Positions 23,163-34,755 of a DNA stretch of 64,000 nt are shown one piece after another. The notes under the pieces are model-generated. The model was not told the origin of the DNA. It worked only from the letters and a program-made list of their open reading frames with translations, and made no database searches. Made by a program: the position numbers and the translations under genes. Source of the DNA: Silene conica (Eukaryota; Streptophyta; Magnoliopsida; Caryophyllales; Caryophyllaceae); NCBI GenBank assembly GCA_029255685.2, contig CM055312.2:48270202-48334201 (forward strand), written 5' to 3'. Numbering within the stretch: position 1 is the first letter of the stretch; every line of letters starts with the position of its first letter.

Positions 23163-24174
23163 ATGGCAACCAACGCTCCACCTCTCACTAACGTATCATG
23201 GCTTCGATCCTTTATGGATCGTTGCAAACTCAATAAGCATGGCTCAAATTTTAAGGATTGGGATGCGCAATTACTTTTGGCCGCTCAAGGTGACGATAAG
23301 ACTCGTTACCTAACCGAAGCCGCTCCGACCGCTCGTTCCGCGGTCCAAACTCGTGAGGCCTATGAAGCCTACATGAAAGAGTCATCCGCTCTTAAAAATG
23401 TGTTCATCTTCTCCATGGAGCCGGATCTCCAAAGGAGTATGATCAAGTTGACCACATCATATGAGATATACACCAAGCTTGCGACAATGTTTTCGCAAAC
23501 TCCAAGGGTGATACAATATGAGGCGGCTTCCGCCTTCTTCGACATTAGCTTGAAGGAAGGGCAAAAGATAAGCCCTCATGTGCTCAAACTCGTTAAGCTA
23601 GCGGAAACTCTTAAAGTGCAAGGGGTTGATGTTCCCGACTCTCTCATCATTGACCGAGTTCTTCACTCGCTCAATAAGGTGAAATCGTATGCTCAATTCC
23701 GGGTGAATTTCAATATGCGAAATCAAGAGACCACATTGGACGAATTGCATAAGATGCTCGTCCAAGCCGAGAGGGATATGGGACTTCATGAAAGTTCCAC
23801 TAAAGATCTTTTAAACATCGAAAAGAAAGGGAAAACGAGCTTCAAGAAGAATGCCTTCAAAGGCAAGGGCAAGAAAACGTTCAAGCCCAAACCGACCAAA
23901 GAAAAGTCCTTTTCGAAAGGCGCTTCCACCTCGTCTTCGAAATCCGAAGATAAGTGCCATTATTGCACGAGGATAGGTCATTGGAAGCGAAATTGCCCCA
24001 AGTACTTAAGCGATCTCAAAAATGGGAAAGCAACCGCTGTAGGTAATAATTCTCGTTTAAATTCATGTCATTTATCAACTTATGTATAGTGATACAAATT
24101 TGTTGATATTTACCCTTTTTAATTGTTTTAAAGGGCCACTTCCTAATGATAAGGGCAAGGAGAAGGAAGCATGA
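23163..24174 (+). CDS. TR-GAG1 Gag, split by an intron
   Basis: Copia-type Gag of 306 codons after splicing. Exon 1 (23163-24042, 880 nt) starts at the first ATG after the leader. It encodes the N-terminal WLRSFMDRCKL motif, a copia gag (UBN2-like) region at about residues 60-210 and a Lys-rich linker. One CCHC knuckle (C-x2-C-x4-H-x4-C, about residues 265-278) follows, and then YLSDLKNGK. Unspliced, the frame reads 15 more intron-derived codons and stops at 24089. Spliced, exon 2 (24134-24174) adds a Lys/Glu-rich tail of about a dozen residues to TGA. The TR-GAG2 gag has the same exon lengths and tail type, which supports splicing. The expected role is particle assembly and RNA packaging. 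Confidence 0.88.
24043..24133 (+). other. Probable gag intron, TR-GAG1
   Basis: 91 bp, GTAATA... to ...TTTTAAAG, AT-rich with a T-rich run before the acceptor, phase 1. It is homologous in sequence to the 88-bp interval 49451-49538 (shared GATACAA and TTG-TGAT words), and the flanking exons match in length and frame. Removal extends Gag with a tail similar to that of TR-GAG2. Confidence 0.75.
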
Positions 24175-26446
24175 AGTTCCTTACTTGGATGACTATGGTA
24201 GCATCCAATTGATCGAAGACTTGAAGAGCTAGGCTCTAATTTTCATATTGGCTTCTTTCATATTTTGCATTTTATTCCAAGAACAATTTATTTTCTTGTA
24301 AGACAAGGATTCAAATCCTAAAACAATGGTTGTAATTTTGGATGTTATTGACTTGGCTTTCAACCCAAGTCACTACTTTTGTTCTTAATCAATTACTTGA
24401 TTTCTAAAATAAATTGCATACCTTGTTAAAACATGAATAATAGTGATCTTGTCACGCAATAAACATTGATTCGATCAATATAATATAATCAAAGTGTTGA
24501 TTAAAACAGAGAACTACACCCCATGAGATACTTTCAATCAAATTAAGAAATCATTAGTTCATTATAAGATTTTCATTTTAAGTGAAAATGAGAATGTATA
24601 CATCACACCTATAAAACTTCAAACATTCATATGCATTGGTTAAATCGAAATTGCTATCCTTATACAAGTAAAAGTTATTGTTAAAAGGATAGAGTGGGAG
24701 AAAATATTTCGCTCACAAACCAATGATATACATGTAGGATCTTAGAGAAGATTCATACATGGGAGACTTAAGAAGAGCCCTAAATGAATGAATTGAAGAA
24801 ACTACGAGAGGACACTGGAGAAACTACGGGAGGACACTAGAGGAAATGTTCCTTATGTTCATTGTTTCATTGAGAGGAGACATGAAACCCCGTATGAAAT
24901 CGGAAGGAAATCGGTTCCTTGAAATAATGATATTCTCAAGATTATAAGATAATAGAGGAGAAATCATCTCAGTTCCCCGACAGTAGTATATGTTGTATCG
25001 AAAAGTGATGTTGGGAATTCATATGATGACGATTGAATAAAGGTAGATCACTATAGGGATAGTGATAGTGATAATGATTCAAGTTATAAACAAGATTTAC
25101 ATGCAAGAAATGAAAGGTTCATTTAAGAGATCGAGTGATATTGATTTTAGTGGGAGCGATATTCATTAAAGAATTGAACCTACCATTTAGAGAGGATGGG
25201 TGATTCTTTAAAGTGTAAAGAATAAGAGGTTTTCAATTCTAGATGAACGAATACCTTATAGCATACGATGATGGAGTTTTACGGGAAGGTTTATTATATT
25301 GATAATAAAAGGTCGCCCATTAGAAATGAGAATGGTTAGATATGATTCATATTGATAAAATCATGATCAAATAGCCAAGATGTTTGAAAATAGTAAGAGT
25401 GATGAAATCATTAATGACTACAATATAGATTTCAGCACATAAGTGACTAGATAATTTCGAGTGATTCTTTAATACCTATAGTATATCAATACGTCACAAG
25501 TTATAAGATAACAGTGGGAGCTTCCCTCAGGAAAGGAATCTCAAGATCTAGAATGGGTTCTAGATATGTGCTCAAAAAAGGATCATATTATGTGAGATAA
25601 TATGAGTCGGAAGGAGACCAGAATTTGTAAGTTTTGCAATCCTGAATAAAAGGTTTATTCGCAAAACACTAATGCAAATAAATGATCGTGCATCAAATGC
25701 AATGAAATAGTATTGAGTATTTTTGCATGACAATGTCATTTGAGTTATAATTAACTCAAGATGAAAGATACTTTGTCAAAATCCAAATGGGTTGTGAGAG
25801 ACAATATTGAACCCCATAAGTGAACTGGATTGACTTAGTATAGCCCCTAGCCGCTTACATGAGGTGACATCTCAAAGCGACTAGAATGTGAGGTGACTGA
25901 TGGCGAGTTCAAGTGCCATAGAGTCATATGACTAGTCGATCACATAGGCAGACTGCAAGAGACACTCTGTCGGGCAAAGTGACCGCTTATAGAGTTCTGG
26001 AAATTTTATAATAGCCGGGTCGTGGCGAGAGCTGCTATAGTATTCTTGTGAGTCAATTCTTAGACTAAAGACTACTCTCCCAAGATAGTACAGTTTAGGC
26101 ATAACCTTGATCCATTCTCTACTACTTTTCGTAACTAGAGTCAAATGGGATTGCTTTGGGTTGTGACTGACTGTGACTGGTTGAAGGAAGTAGTGCGATA
26201 GAAATTGTCCACCCCTTGTCAGGGTTGTTCAAATCACAAGGCCACTCGAGGAGAAGTTAACTGGAAATGCGTGGCCACGCTCGGAAGGTATCTATGGTAG
26301 ATAATTCCGGTCAAACATTTATTCTCCAGATCGAGGAAATCACTCATGATATGATCGAATGCAAGTACGACCTCAGAGAGACATCTTGCATTGAGTGGGA
26401 GATTGTAATAGCACAAGAGAATTGGTGACGCACACTTGTCGAGGAC
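24175..26446 (+). other. TR-GAG1 3' noncoding region
   Basis: No pol domain is detectable in any frame. Several GTGGGAG words resemble the PPT (about 24690, 25152 and 25512). A GAAACTACGGGAGGACACT word at about 24819 has a counterpart in TR-GAG2 near 50706. About 25830-26440 is strongly similar to 52195-52840, with GATGGCGAGTTCAA, GGCCACTCGAGGAG and GCGTGGCCACGCTCGGAAGG. It is more weakly similar to 34080-34750 of the copia element. The long conserved stretch next to the PPT looks cis-acting. Confidence 0.75.
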
Positions 26447-26456
26447 AAGTGGGAGA
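26447..26456 (+). other. TR-GAG1 polypurine tract
   Basis: AAGTGGGAGA ends one base before the right LTR start (26458). The same tract precedes the right LTRs of TR-GAG2 and the copia element. Confidence 0.92.
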
Positions 26457-26457
26457 T

Positions 26458-27441
26458 TGTTGGGAAATGTGTCCTCAACAATAGTGTGATCACGTAATTA
26501 AATCTCATGACGAGAATACGCAAGGGATGATACGAAATATATTAGTCAACTGACCAACATTAATCGGTAATGATTGGCTAGCTGGAGTTTGACATTACTG
26601 TCGTATGACGGTGGTGGTGAGTTGATCCCTTTAGGTCACACCTTTAGGACAATTCCCTTAATTGATAAAGTGACCAAATGTATATTGATACGACTTGATC
26701 ATATTCCTTAAACTCATATATCGAGAAATCAGAGGTTAAATCTTCATGTAAGATTTATGTTTATAATTGAAACGTGTCAATTACTAAACATTGAACGATA
26801 TTTATATAATATCGAAATTAGAATGAATCGGGTTATAATTAATACAAAGGTTGTAGATCGTATTGACGATTATTGTAAATGACCATTTTATATTTGTAAT
26901 TACGAATTACTTGTCAACTTGATAAATGTGATTTATTTAATTTATAGATAATATTTATTTGATAAATATGTATATTTAAATTAAAACAATTGTATATTTT
27001 ACAATGTGACATATTGTATGTCACATGACATACAATTATAAGATTGACAAAATATAAAATTAAGTCCATATTATGGCTTATGTTGGGACGGTTTGGGTGA
27101 GATATTAAGGAGTGTTTATGCTTCTTAAATAACACTCTTTAAATGTTCATCATTAGGGTGCTCTTGTAAATAGCCACCCTAAGAGCATAGAAAAGAGAAA
27201 ACGTTCCCTCTTGCTTCTCCCCATACCCGGCCACCTAAGAACCAAGACAACCCCTTTAAATCTTGTGTGTGAGCTCACAAGATTAGTTAGGTCTAATTTG
27301 CATATTTTTCTAAGGTAAGAAAAGAAACAAAATCCTCTAAAATTATTATTGTGAGAATAATAAGAATACTAATAATAATAAGTTATAATATTAGTATAGT
27401 AATTCTAATTAAAGAGATTAGAATTGTTTTAAGGAAAATCG
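26458..27441 (+). repeat. TR-GAG1 3' LTR, first part
   Basis: Homologous to 19503 onward, from TGTTGGGAAATG to GGAAAATCG. It has substitutions and a ~10-bp deletion near 27173 relative to the left copy. It is interrupted by the copia element; AATCG at 27437-27441 is the left TSD copy. The LTR resumes at 35769. Confidence 0.93.
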
Positions 27442-28439
27442 TGTTGGGGCTGGTGTCCTTGACAATTAAGTACAATGACTTATTAAATCTCTTTAAGGAT
27501 CACAAGGGCATACTTCAGTATTATTACCAGTTGATCCACGTTTATCAATAACGGTTGGCTTGCTAGATAAGTTTGACGTTATTGTCATACGGATGGCGGT
27601 GGTCAACTGGTCCCTATACGTCACACCTATAGGACACGTTTGAGAGATGTGAAGGTATGAAAATACAGTCACATTTTGCCGGATATGACTAAACAGTTAG
27701 TCAGAGGTATTGACTATTAAATTAGTCAATAAGATGTTGAGATTATTATTTAATACGGATTAAATAATTTTAGCTAATACGGATTACATGATTAATTCGT
27801 AAATTAAATATAAATGGTTATATTTAATTAAATATTGTATTCGCGTATTAATATAAACAGTTATATTAATTTGGGTAATTATACAATATCGTATTTTATC
27901 AGACTGATATTAATATATCGACTGTATTAATATCTGATAACATGTTACGATTTATAATTAAAAATACCGCGAACAACTTAAAGCTAATTGGGTCGAATCA
28001 CGAACCAGAATAAGGTAAGAGTGGAAAGCCCACCCTTACCCTACTTAGGGTATTTCGGCCGTGTGGTCTATATAAGGAGGAGGACTCTCCTTATGTAGAC
28101 TACTCTTGTTGCACTGTAAAGTAATCTCAAGGTAAAATTAGGGTTTTGAGAGCTTTCTTCTCCCAAAACCTCAGATCTCACATGTAAAACCTAAATAGCT
28201 CTCCCAATATTGCAAGGCAGTTGGAGAGGATTTCTAGCACACGCGGCCACGTCTCATTCTAAGTCTTGGGTGCAAGTTATAGGAGGGAATTTGTGTTAAT
28301 TCCTGTTCTTAGGCCTTTCGCACAAGGACCAAAGGTTGTACTTCTTTTCTTATCTTTTTAATCTTATGACCATATTCACGATTGTATTTTTCATTATAAT
28401 CCTGCAAGTTTAGGGCGAATACGCGTTTTATTCCCCACA
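27442..28439 (+). repeat. Copia 5' LTR
   Basis: 998 bp, TGTTGGGGC to CCCCACA, almost identical to 34766-35763. CTATATAAGGAGGAGGACT at about 28069 resembles a TATA box with a downstream start region, in both LTRs. No gene lies within it. Confidence 0.95.
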
Positions 28440-28441
28440 AG

Positions 28442-28454
28442 TGGTATCAGAGCC
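28442..28454 (+). other. Copia primer-binding site
   Basis: TGGTATCAGAGCC, two bases after the LTR, is complementary to the 3' end of initiator tRNA-Met. Confidence 0.94.
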
Positions 28455-28529
28455 TTAGGCCATGAAATTTTACAATTGTGTCTTTCATAAGTTTTAAAAA
28501 CTTTAGAAAACCGTGCACTATGCCTTGGC

Positions 28530-28843
28530 ACTCGATCGAGTTTCTGTTGCACTCGATCGAGTGCCCTTGTACCAGGCCTCGTGCGTGTGCTTTTGTGTTG
28601 TAATCGATCTTGTTTTCGATTCTAATTCGCATATTGTTATTTAATCGATATTTTTAGCAATATGTGGATCTTTTGTTGTTTTTATTTTTGATTTTCATGT
28701 TTTATATCAAAAGATAAAAACTTGTTTAGATTTAAAGTGCAGCGTTTGCGTTTTAACGAGTCACTCGATCGAGCCCCTGCTGCACTCGATCGAGTGACAC
28801 TGACACTGACACTCGATCGAGTGCCTCTGTTGCTCGGTCGAGT
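28530..28843. repeat. Palindromic ACTCGATCGAGT cluster in copia leader
   Basis: Six copies of the 12-bp palindrome ACTCGATCGAGT or near-copies lie at about 28530, 28551, 28763, 28784, 28811 and 28832. They form spaced pairs about 21 bp apart, a little over two helical turns. The words between them (CTGTTGC, CCTGCTGC) also repeat. The cluster sits in the transcribed leader between PBS and gag; the rest of 28455-30185 is AT-rich and noncoding. Confidence 0.85.
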
Positions 28844-30185
28844 GCTCTTCTTTCAGGCTATCTTTTTCGAAAATAACTTGTTTTCTTATTTTCACATGGC
28901 TTAAAATAATATACTGTATACGGAAATAGTATATTATTTAGTGAAACGGTTCACCCTCGTTTGATACATATTGTTTTAAAACAGTTTAAAATAATGGATT
29001 ATATGTTTATTAAAATTGGTGATTAAAGCGGCATAGTCACATAATTTTAATCTTAAAAGGTGGTTTGGTATAAATTTATTAATCATAATAACAGTATTAT
29101 GTCATGTATAAATTTTATTTAGTTGATGCATTTTATTTATCGTCTTGTGAATGCCTTGAATGCTTTCAATAACGTATTTAATTTTTGCAAACGGTTGTAA
29201 CTTAGTGTGGCCTTAGAAGATTGTGTCACCGTAATGATGGGACACAGTCTTGCTTGTAATTTTGAGATCTTGAATCTCCGGTTTTGGGTTTTTGCCATGT
29301 AATTACTTTTGTATTTAAATTAGAATGTATCTAGGACTACTTTTGTAATTTAAATTAGTAATTTTGTGAAGACCAAAGACGGAGACCGGATGCTCACTCC
29401 CACTGCAAGGACCAAGATGGAACATCAAGACAAGCTTCTAGGGTCCAACGGTGGATTCCAAGTTGTTTTATGTTTATTTTGGTAGGATAGGCCACACTAG
29501 GACTTTTATTTACGTTTATTGCATTTATCTTTATGCTTTCATCAATAATAGCTTTCATCATATTCCGCCTAAAACCAAACCACCTATATCATGCCTGAAA
29601 ACTGACTCATGTAGAGGTTACGCGTTAGTTTTCTGTGGCAATACAGATGTCACATGTCAATTGCAAAGCCATCACTTTATTTAATTCATTCACGCAAATG
29701 CTAGTTTTTAGTTCACTTATATATGGATAAATAAAAGTTGATGGGGTCTTCCTCGTATAACCAAAAATTGAGATTAGTCTTTATAAATCAGCCTCCCATG
29801 AATCCCTTCTTCGTCGGTAGGCATAATATGACCCCTTCTACGTCGGGTAAGTGGGAACAGATGATTTATTTTATCTCAACATCATGGTCACTCGATAATA
29901 TCTAGTGACTGAGATGGACTAATAGATAGGATATACGGAAATCTATCGACCAAGAGTTCCAACGATTGGAATTAGCCAAACTGTGGGCTTATCAATATAC
30001 GGAAATTGAGTCTTGGGATCGTTTATATAATTCTTGAGGGAGATCAATTATATAAATGCATGAGTCTACGAGTTTAAATTCAATTTAATATAGACTTAAA
30101 TCACAACAATAAGTTGCTTATATGGTTTTGTTTTATCTTCTTTTTCAGTGTAGAACACGTTCTTTAAAACTGCTGTATAACTAAA

Positions 30186-30260
30186 ATGGCTGGTGAAGAC
30201 CCAATGCCAAGTGCCAAGCTAGCACGAATTCTCCAAGGCTCCGAGAATCGTTTCTTATGA
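30186..30260 (+). pseudogene. Copia gag N-terminal stub
   Basis: An ATG at 30186 opens a 24-codon frame (starting MAGEDPMPSAKL) that stops at 30258-30260. It sits where gag should begin, just after the conserved leader. The downstream gag-pol frame is in another register, open from 30223. Compared with the ~300-codon gags of the TR-GAG elements, roughly the first half of gag is missing between this stub and 30263. This looks like an internal deletion joining out of frame. Confidence 0.7.
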
Positions 30261-30327
30261 GCATACCTGTCGCTTCTTTGAGGCGAAACTCCAGAAGGGC
30301 CAAGCTCTTAGCCCACATATTCTCAAC

Positions 30328-33300
30328 ATGATTGAGAATATCGAGAAACTGGAGACCCTAAACTGCAAGATCAGTGAGAACATAATCGTTGATCGTATGC
30401 TTCATTCGCTTCATGATGGGTTCGCCCTCTTTAGGGCCAACTACTACATGAACGACATGAAGAAGACTCCTCATGAGCTCCACTCCCTTCTCGTACAGAC
30501 TGAGAAGGATCTAAAGTTATGTGGGAGCATGAAGCAGGATGTTCTCATGATCTCCAGTAAGGGAAAGGGTAAAGGGAAGGCTAAAGCTCAGGGCGACCTA
30601 GCAGTAGGTAAGCCCAGGTTCAAGAAACCAGGATTTGCTAAGAGTGGGCCAGGTGAGTCGAGCAACTCACAGGGCAAGACAAAGAGCAAGGATACTAGCA
30701 TGGAATGCCACCACTGCCACAAGACTGGGCATTGGAGGCGCTCATGCCCCGTGTATCGCGAGGACATTAAGGCAGGCCGTGTTACTCCTGTTGGTATGTC
30801 TTCTTCTTCTTTTATTCACATGATTGAGATTAACCATGCAAGTTGCGGAACTTGGGTACTTGATACTGGTTGTGGTTCTCATCTATGTAATCATGTGCAG
30901 GGCCTCCGAAACCAAGAACCCCTAATCAAGGGTGAGGTGGACCTGCGAGTCGGGAATGGAGCACGCGTTGCTGCAGTCTCGAAGGGAACATACGTGATCC
31001 AGCTTCCAAGTGGATTCGAGTTATTTTTATATAACTGTTATTATGTTCCTAGTTTGTCCAAAAACATTATTTCAGTTTCTGCACTTGACAAACTCGGCTT
31101 TTCATTTGTAATAGAGAATAATAGCTGTATTTTCTCCTTACACAATATGATTTATGGCAAGGCAGTTTCCATGAATGGAATTTATGTTTTAGATCAAACT
31201 ACCGAGATATTACATGTGAATAACAAGAGATTAAAGGTAGGTGATAAAGATCAAACTTACCTATGGCATTGTCGTATGGGACACATAAATGAGAAACGCG
31301 TAAAACAGCTCATACAGATTGGAGCTATCTCGCCCTTTGATTTCGAATCATATGGCACGTGTGAATCATGTCTCATCGGCAAGATGACTCGTATTTCCTT
31401 CAAAGGTGTTGGAATGCGCGCTGCCGACCTATTAGGACTCATACATACGGACGTATGTGGCCCTATGTCGATCAACGCACGAGAAGGCTATAGGTATTTC
31501 ATCACTTTCACGGATGATTTGAGTAGATATGGCTATGTCTACTTGATGAAACATAAAAGTGAATCCTTTGACAAGTTCAAAGAATACCAGAATCGGGTAC
31601 AGAACCAGCTGGGTAGAAAGATTAAAGCACTACGTTCGGATCGTGGTGGTGAATATCTTTCACACGAGTTTGTTCAACACTTTAAAGACTGTGGCATCGT
31701 GCTACAGTTGACTCCACCTGGAACACCACAATTAAATGGTGTGTCCGAACGGAGAAATCGAACTTTACTTGATATGGTTCGATCCATGATGAGTCACACC
31801 GTTGTGCCTGATTCATTATGGGGCTATGCTCTTTTGTCGGCCGCTCTAATTCTTAACCGAAGTCCGTCTAAAGCTGTTGACAAGACTCCATACGAATTAT
31901 GGAAGGGAACGGTCCCTAACTTGTCCTTTATTCGGGTTTGGGGCTGCGAGGCTTATGTCAAGTGGAGACACGAGGATAAGCTCGGCCCGCGATCGGTCAA
32001 GACATACTTTATAGGTTATCCAAAGGGAACTTTAGGTCATTACTTCTACTCGCCAACCGAACAACGTGTTTTTGTTGCGGCTAGTGCGACGTTCTTAGAG
32101 AAAGAATTTCTCGCGAACAAGTCGAGTAATAGAACCTTCGAGTTATCAGAGGTTCAAGAACCAACTGCCGAGCAACCATTGGAGGAAACAGTTCCTTCAA
32201 CCGAGGCTGCGGTAGATATCCCTGAGGAACCTAGGAGGTCGGGAAGAGTCTCTATTCCACCGGACAGATACATTGGTATGGTCGAGGAACATGATACAGA
32301 TGACGTCTTAATCCTAGAGGGTAATGAACCCAAAACCTATAAAGGTGCCATGACCAGTTCTGACTCAAAGCTATGGCTAGAAGCCATGCAATCCGAGATG
32401 GACTCCATGTATGAGTACAACGTGTGGGATCTTGTGGACCTACCTGCAAAGGTACGTCCCCTTCAATGCAAATGGCTTTACAAGATAAAGCATGCCGTGG
32501 AAGGACAACAAGATATCCACAAGGCTAGACTAGTTGCTAAAGGTTTCACCCAAGTGCCAGGCTTGCACTACGATGAGATCTTTGCACCCGTAGTCATGCT
32601 ACGTTCCATTCGGATTATCTTAGCGATCGCCGCATTTCATGACTATGAAATATGGCAAATGGACGTTAAAACCGCCTTCTTAAACGGTTATTTGGAGGAA
32701 GAGTTGTACATGGTACAACCCGAGGGTTTTATCGATCCAGCACATCCTAAGAAAGTTTGCAAGCTTAAGCGTTCCATCTATGGACTTAAGCAAGCATCGC
32801 GGAGTTGGAATCATCGCTTCGACCAAGTGATAAAAGAGAATGGGTTCATTCGATCAGTCGAGGAACCATGTCTCTATATCAAGTCGAGTGGGAGCAAGAT
32901 TGTATTCCTAGTACTGTATGTCGATGACATACTCTTGATTGGGAATGACATACCTCTCTTATCTTCGGTTAAAGCATGGTTGAAAAACCACTTCCAGATG
33001 AAAGATCTGGGAGAGGCACAAAGAATTTTGGGCATCCGTATCTACAGGGATAGATCACGACGGATGTTGTCTCTCAGTCAGGAGTCTTATATAGATAAGA
33101 TTCTGGAGAGATTCAGCATGACGAACTCCAAGAAGGGGTTCCTTCCTATGACTCCTGGGCTTCACTTGAGCAAAACTCAAGAAGCTAAGTCATTGGAAGA
33201 GAAAGAGCGCATGAGTCGGATTCCTTATGCTTCGGCAATAGGATCAATCATGTATGCCATGATATGCACACGTCCTGACGTTGCATATGCATTGAGTATG

Positions 33301-33903
33301 ACAAGTCGATTCCAAGCTCATCCAGATGAACAACACTGGATGGCCGTGAAAAACATTCTTAAGTACCTACGGAGGACTAAAGATTGGGGATTGACTTACG
33401 GAGGCGACTCGACGCTCTGCGCCACGGGTTACGCAGATGCTAGCTTCCAAACGGATCGAGATGACTCGAAATCTCAGTCTGGATTCGTTTTTACTCTTAA
33501 TGGCGCTGCTGTCAGCTGGAAAAGTTCTAAACAGAGTGTTACAGTAGATTCTACGACTGAGTCCGAGTACTATGCCGCCTCGGAAGCAGCTAAGGAAGCA
33601 ATATGGATGCGTCAATTCTTACAAGGACTCTCGGTAGTGCCTAGTTCGAATGACCCAATCACCGTTTATTGTGACAATAGCGGTGCCATCTTCCAAGCTA
33701 AGGAGCATAAGTCTAGCAGCAAGGCTAGACATGTACAACGGAAAGCTCATCTAATCAGAGATTACGTGGAGCAAAAGGAGATATTCATTGATAAGATAGC
33801 TACGGATGACAACATAGCTGATCCTCTCACAAAAGCATTACCACGTGATAAGCATGAAGGGCACATTCATTCCATGGGAATTGGATGTGTTCCTAAGTTG
33901 TAG
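30328..33903 (+). CDS. Copia gag-pol polyprotein, N-terminally truncated
   Basis: 1191 codons from the first in-frame ATG; the frame is open from 30223, so residues related to gag precede this ATG. In order it holds the C-terminal half of gag, a CCHC knuckle (about residues 127-140) and an aspartic protease with DTGCGSH (about 178). The integrase zinc module H-H-C-C is at about 313-350 and its catalytic D, D, E lie near 372 (HTDVCGP), 437 (SDRGGEY) and 474 (GVSERRN). RT follows with the TAFLNG region and catalytic YVDDILL (about 863), then RNase H with GYADASF (about 1034), TESEYYA (about 1075) and VYCDNSGA (about 1113). The order PR-INT-RT-RH defines Ty1-copia. There are no internal stops or frameshifts, so pol is probably functional. 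Full Gag cannot be made from this copy. Confidence 0.93.
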   Translation: MIENIEKLETLNCKISENIIVDRMLHSLHDGFALFRANYYMNDMKKTPHELHSLLVQTEKDLKLCGSMKQDVLMISSKGKGKGKAKAQGDLAVGKPRFKKPGFAKSGPGESSNSQGKTKSKDTSMECHHCHKTGHWRRSCPVYREDIKAGRVTPVGMSSSSFIHMIEINHASCGTWVLDTGCGSHLCNHVQGLRNQEPLIKGEVDLRVGNGARVAAVSKGTYVIQLPSGFELFLYNCYYVPSLSKNIISVSALDKLGFSFVIENNSCIFSLHNMIYGKAVSMNGIYVLDQTTEILHVNNKRLKVGDKDQTYLWHCRMGHINEKRVKQLIQIGAISPFDFESYGTCESCLIGKMTRISFKGVGMRAADLLGLIHTDVCGPMSINAREGYRYFITFTDDLSRYGYVYLMKHKSESFDKFKEYQNRVQNQLGRKIKALRSDRGGEYLSHEFVQHFKDCGIVLQLTPPGTPQLNGVSERRNRTLLDMVRSMMSHTVVPDSLWGYALLSAALILNRSPSKAVDKTPYELWKGTVPNLSFIRVWGCEAYVKWRHEDKLGPRSVKTYFIGYPKGTLGHYFYSPTEQRVFVAASATFLEKEFLANKSSNRTFELSEVQEPTAEQPLEETVPSTEAAVDIPEEPRRSGRVSIPPDRYIGMVEEHDTDDVLILEGNEPKTYKGAMTSSDSKLWLEAMQSEMDSMYEYNVWDLVDLPAKVRPLQCKWLYKIKHAVEGQQDIHKARLVAKGFTQVPGLHYDEIFAPVVMLRSIRIILAIAAFHDYEIWQMDVKTAFLNGYLEEELYMVQPEGFIDPAHPKKVCKLKRSIYGLKQASRSWNHRFDQVIKENGFIRSVEEPCLYIKSSGSKIVFLVLYVDDILLIGNDIPLLSSVKAWLKNHFQMKDLGEAQRILGIRIYRDRSRRMLSLSQESYIDKILERFSMTNSKKGFLPMTPGLHLSKTQEAKSLEEKERMSRIPYASAIGSIMYAMICTRPDVAYALSMTSRFQAHPDEQHWMAVKNILKYLRRTKDWGLTYGGDSTLCATGYADASFQTDRDDSKSQSGFVFTLNGAAVSWKSSKQSVTVDSTTESEYYAASEAAKEAIWMRQFLQGLSVVPSSNDPITVYCDNSGAIFQAKEHKSSSKARHVQRKAHLIRDYVEQKEIFIDKIATDDNIADPLTKALPRDKHEGHIHSMGIGCVPKL

Positions 33904-34755
33904 TACTCTTTGATGAATTCATGTAATAATTCATTTTCTCGTGTACTCTATTCAACCTTATTGTTATGATATATAATGTTTTGTTTCTCATGTGGAATTG
34001 TACGCCAATTTTGAACACCACAAAGTGAACTGATTAACATTACATCGTTTTGGTCCTTGATTACCCACTTGAGCTGATAACTCAGGTAATCATTTTGTGA
34101 CGTTGGTTGATGGTGGGTTCAACGAGCCATAAGTCACGCGGCTGACTGACCAATCACAAAGGCGAGTTATACGGATATCTCGTAGGACACCCCGTGACAG
34201 CGTTATGGAGTCCTAAATGTTTTATAACATTGGGTGCCATGTCGTGGATAGGACCTCCATAGTGTTCCTTAGAGTCGAGTCTTTTGACTTTCAACTGCTT
34301 CTTGAGATTAAGGCAGATTTTGGGTAACTTTGGTTTCTTTCCCACGGTCACCGTAACAGGGGCCAAGAGGATTTTTTCTGGGTTATTTCATGCTGCGCGA
34401 TATCGGCAGGATTCGAGTTGGGGGAAATATCCAAACCCTTATCAGGATTTTATCATTTCTCTGGGCCACTCGAGGAGTAGTAACTGAAATGCATGGCCAT
34501 GCTCGAATACAGATTCGTTTTATCAGTTAAGTTACTCTCTAGTCGGGGAAACCACTCTTGATACAGATCGCTTGTGAGATACGACATTTGCGAATGCGGA
34601 TTTGCAAATTGTCTTACATTGAGTGGGAGAAATTTTAAAAGGATATGAGAATCGGTTATCGCACCTACACTTGTACGGACAAGTGGGAGTTTGTTGGAGC
34701 TTGTGTCCTCCACATGTAGTGTGATAACGTCATTGCACATACCCTTGTACGGACA
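33904..34755 (+). other. Copia 3' noncoding region with duplicated PPT
   Basis: About 34080-34660 resembles the 3' regions of TR-GAG1 and TR-GAG2, with GGCCACTCGAGGAG and a CATGGCCATGCTCG word. Near the end the sequence TTGTACGGACAAGTGGGAG occurs twice (about 34671-34689 and 34745-34763). The first copy is followed by TGTTGGAGCTTGTGTCCTCC (34692 on), which looks like the start of another family's LTR. The second copy is followed by this element's own LTR at 34766. Confidence 0.8.

Noticed and set aside
34154-34740. Several 67-95 codon frames downstream of the copia pol
   Set aside because: They lie in the conserved noncoding block. Frames are not conserved in the TR-GAG counterparts, so selection there is not on protein.
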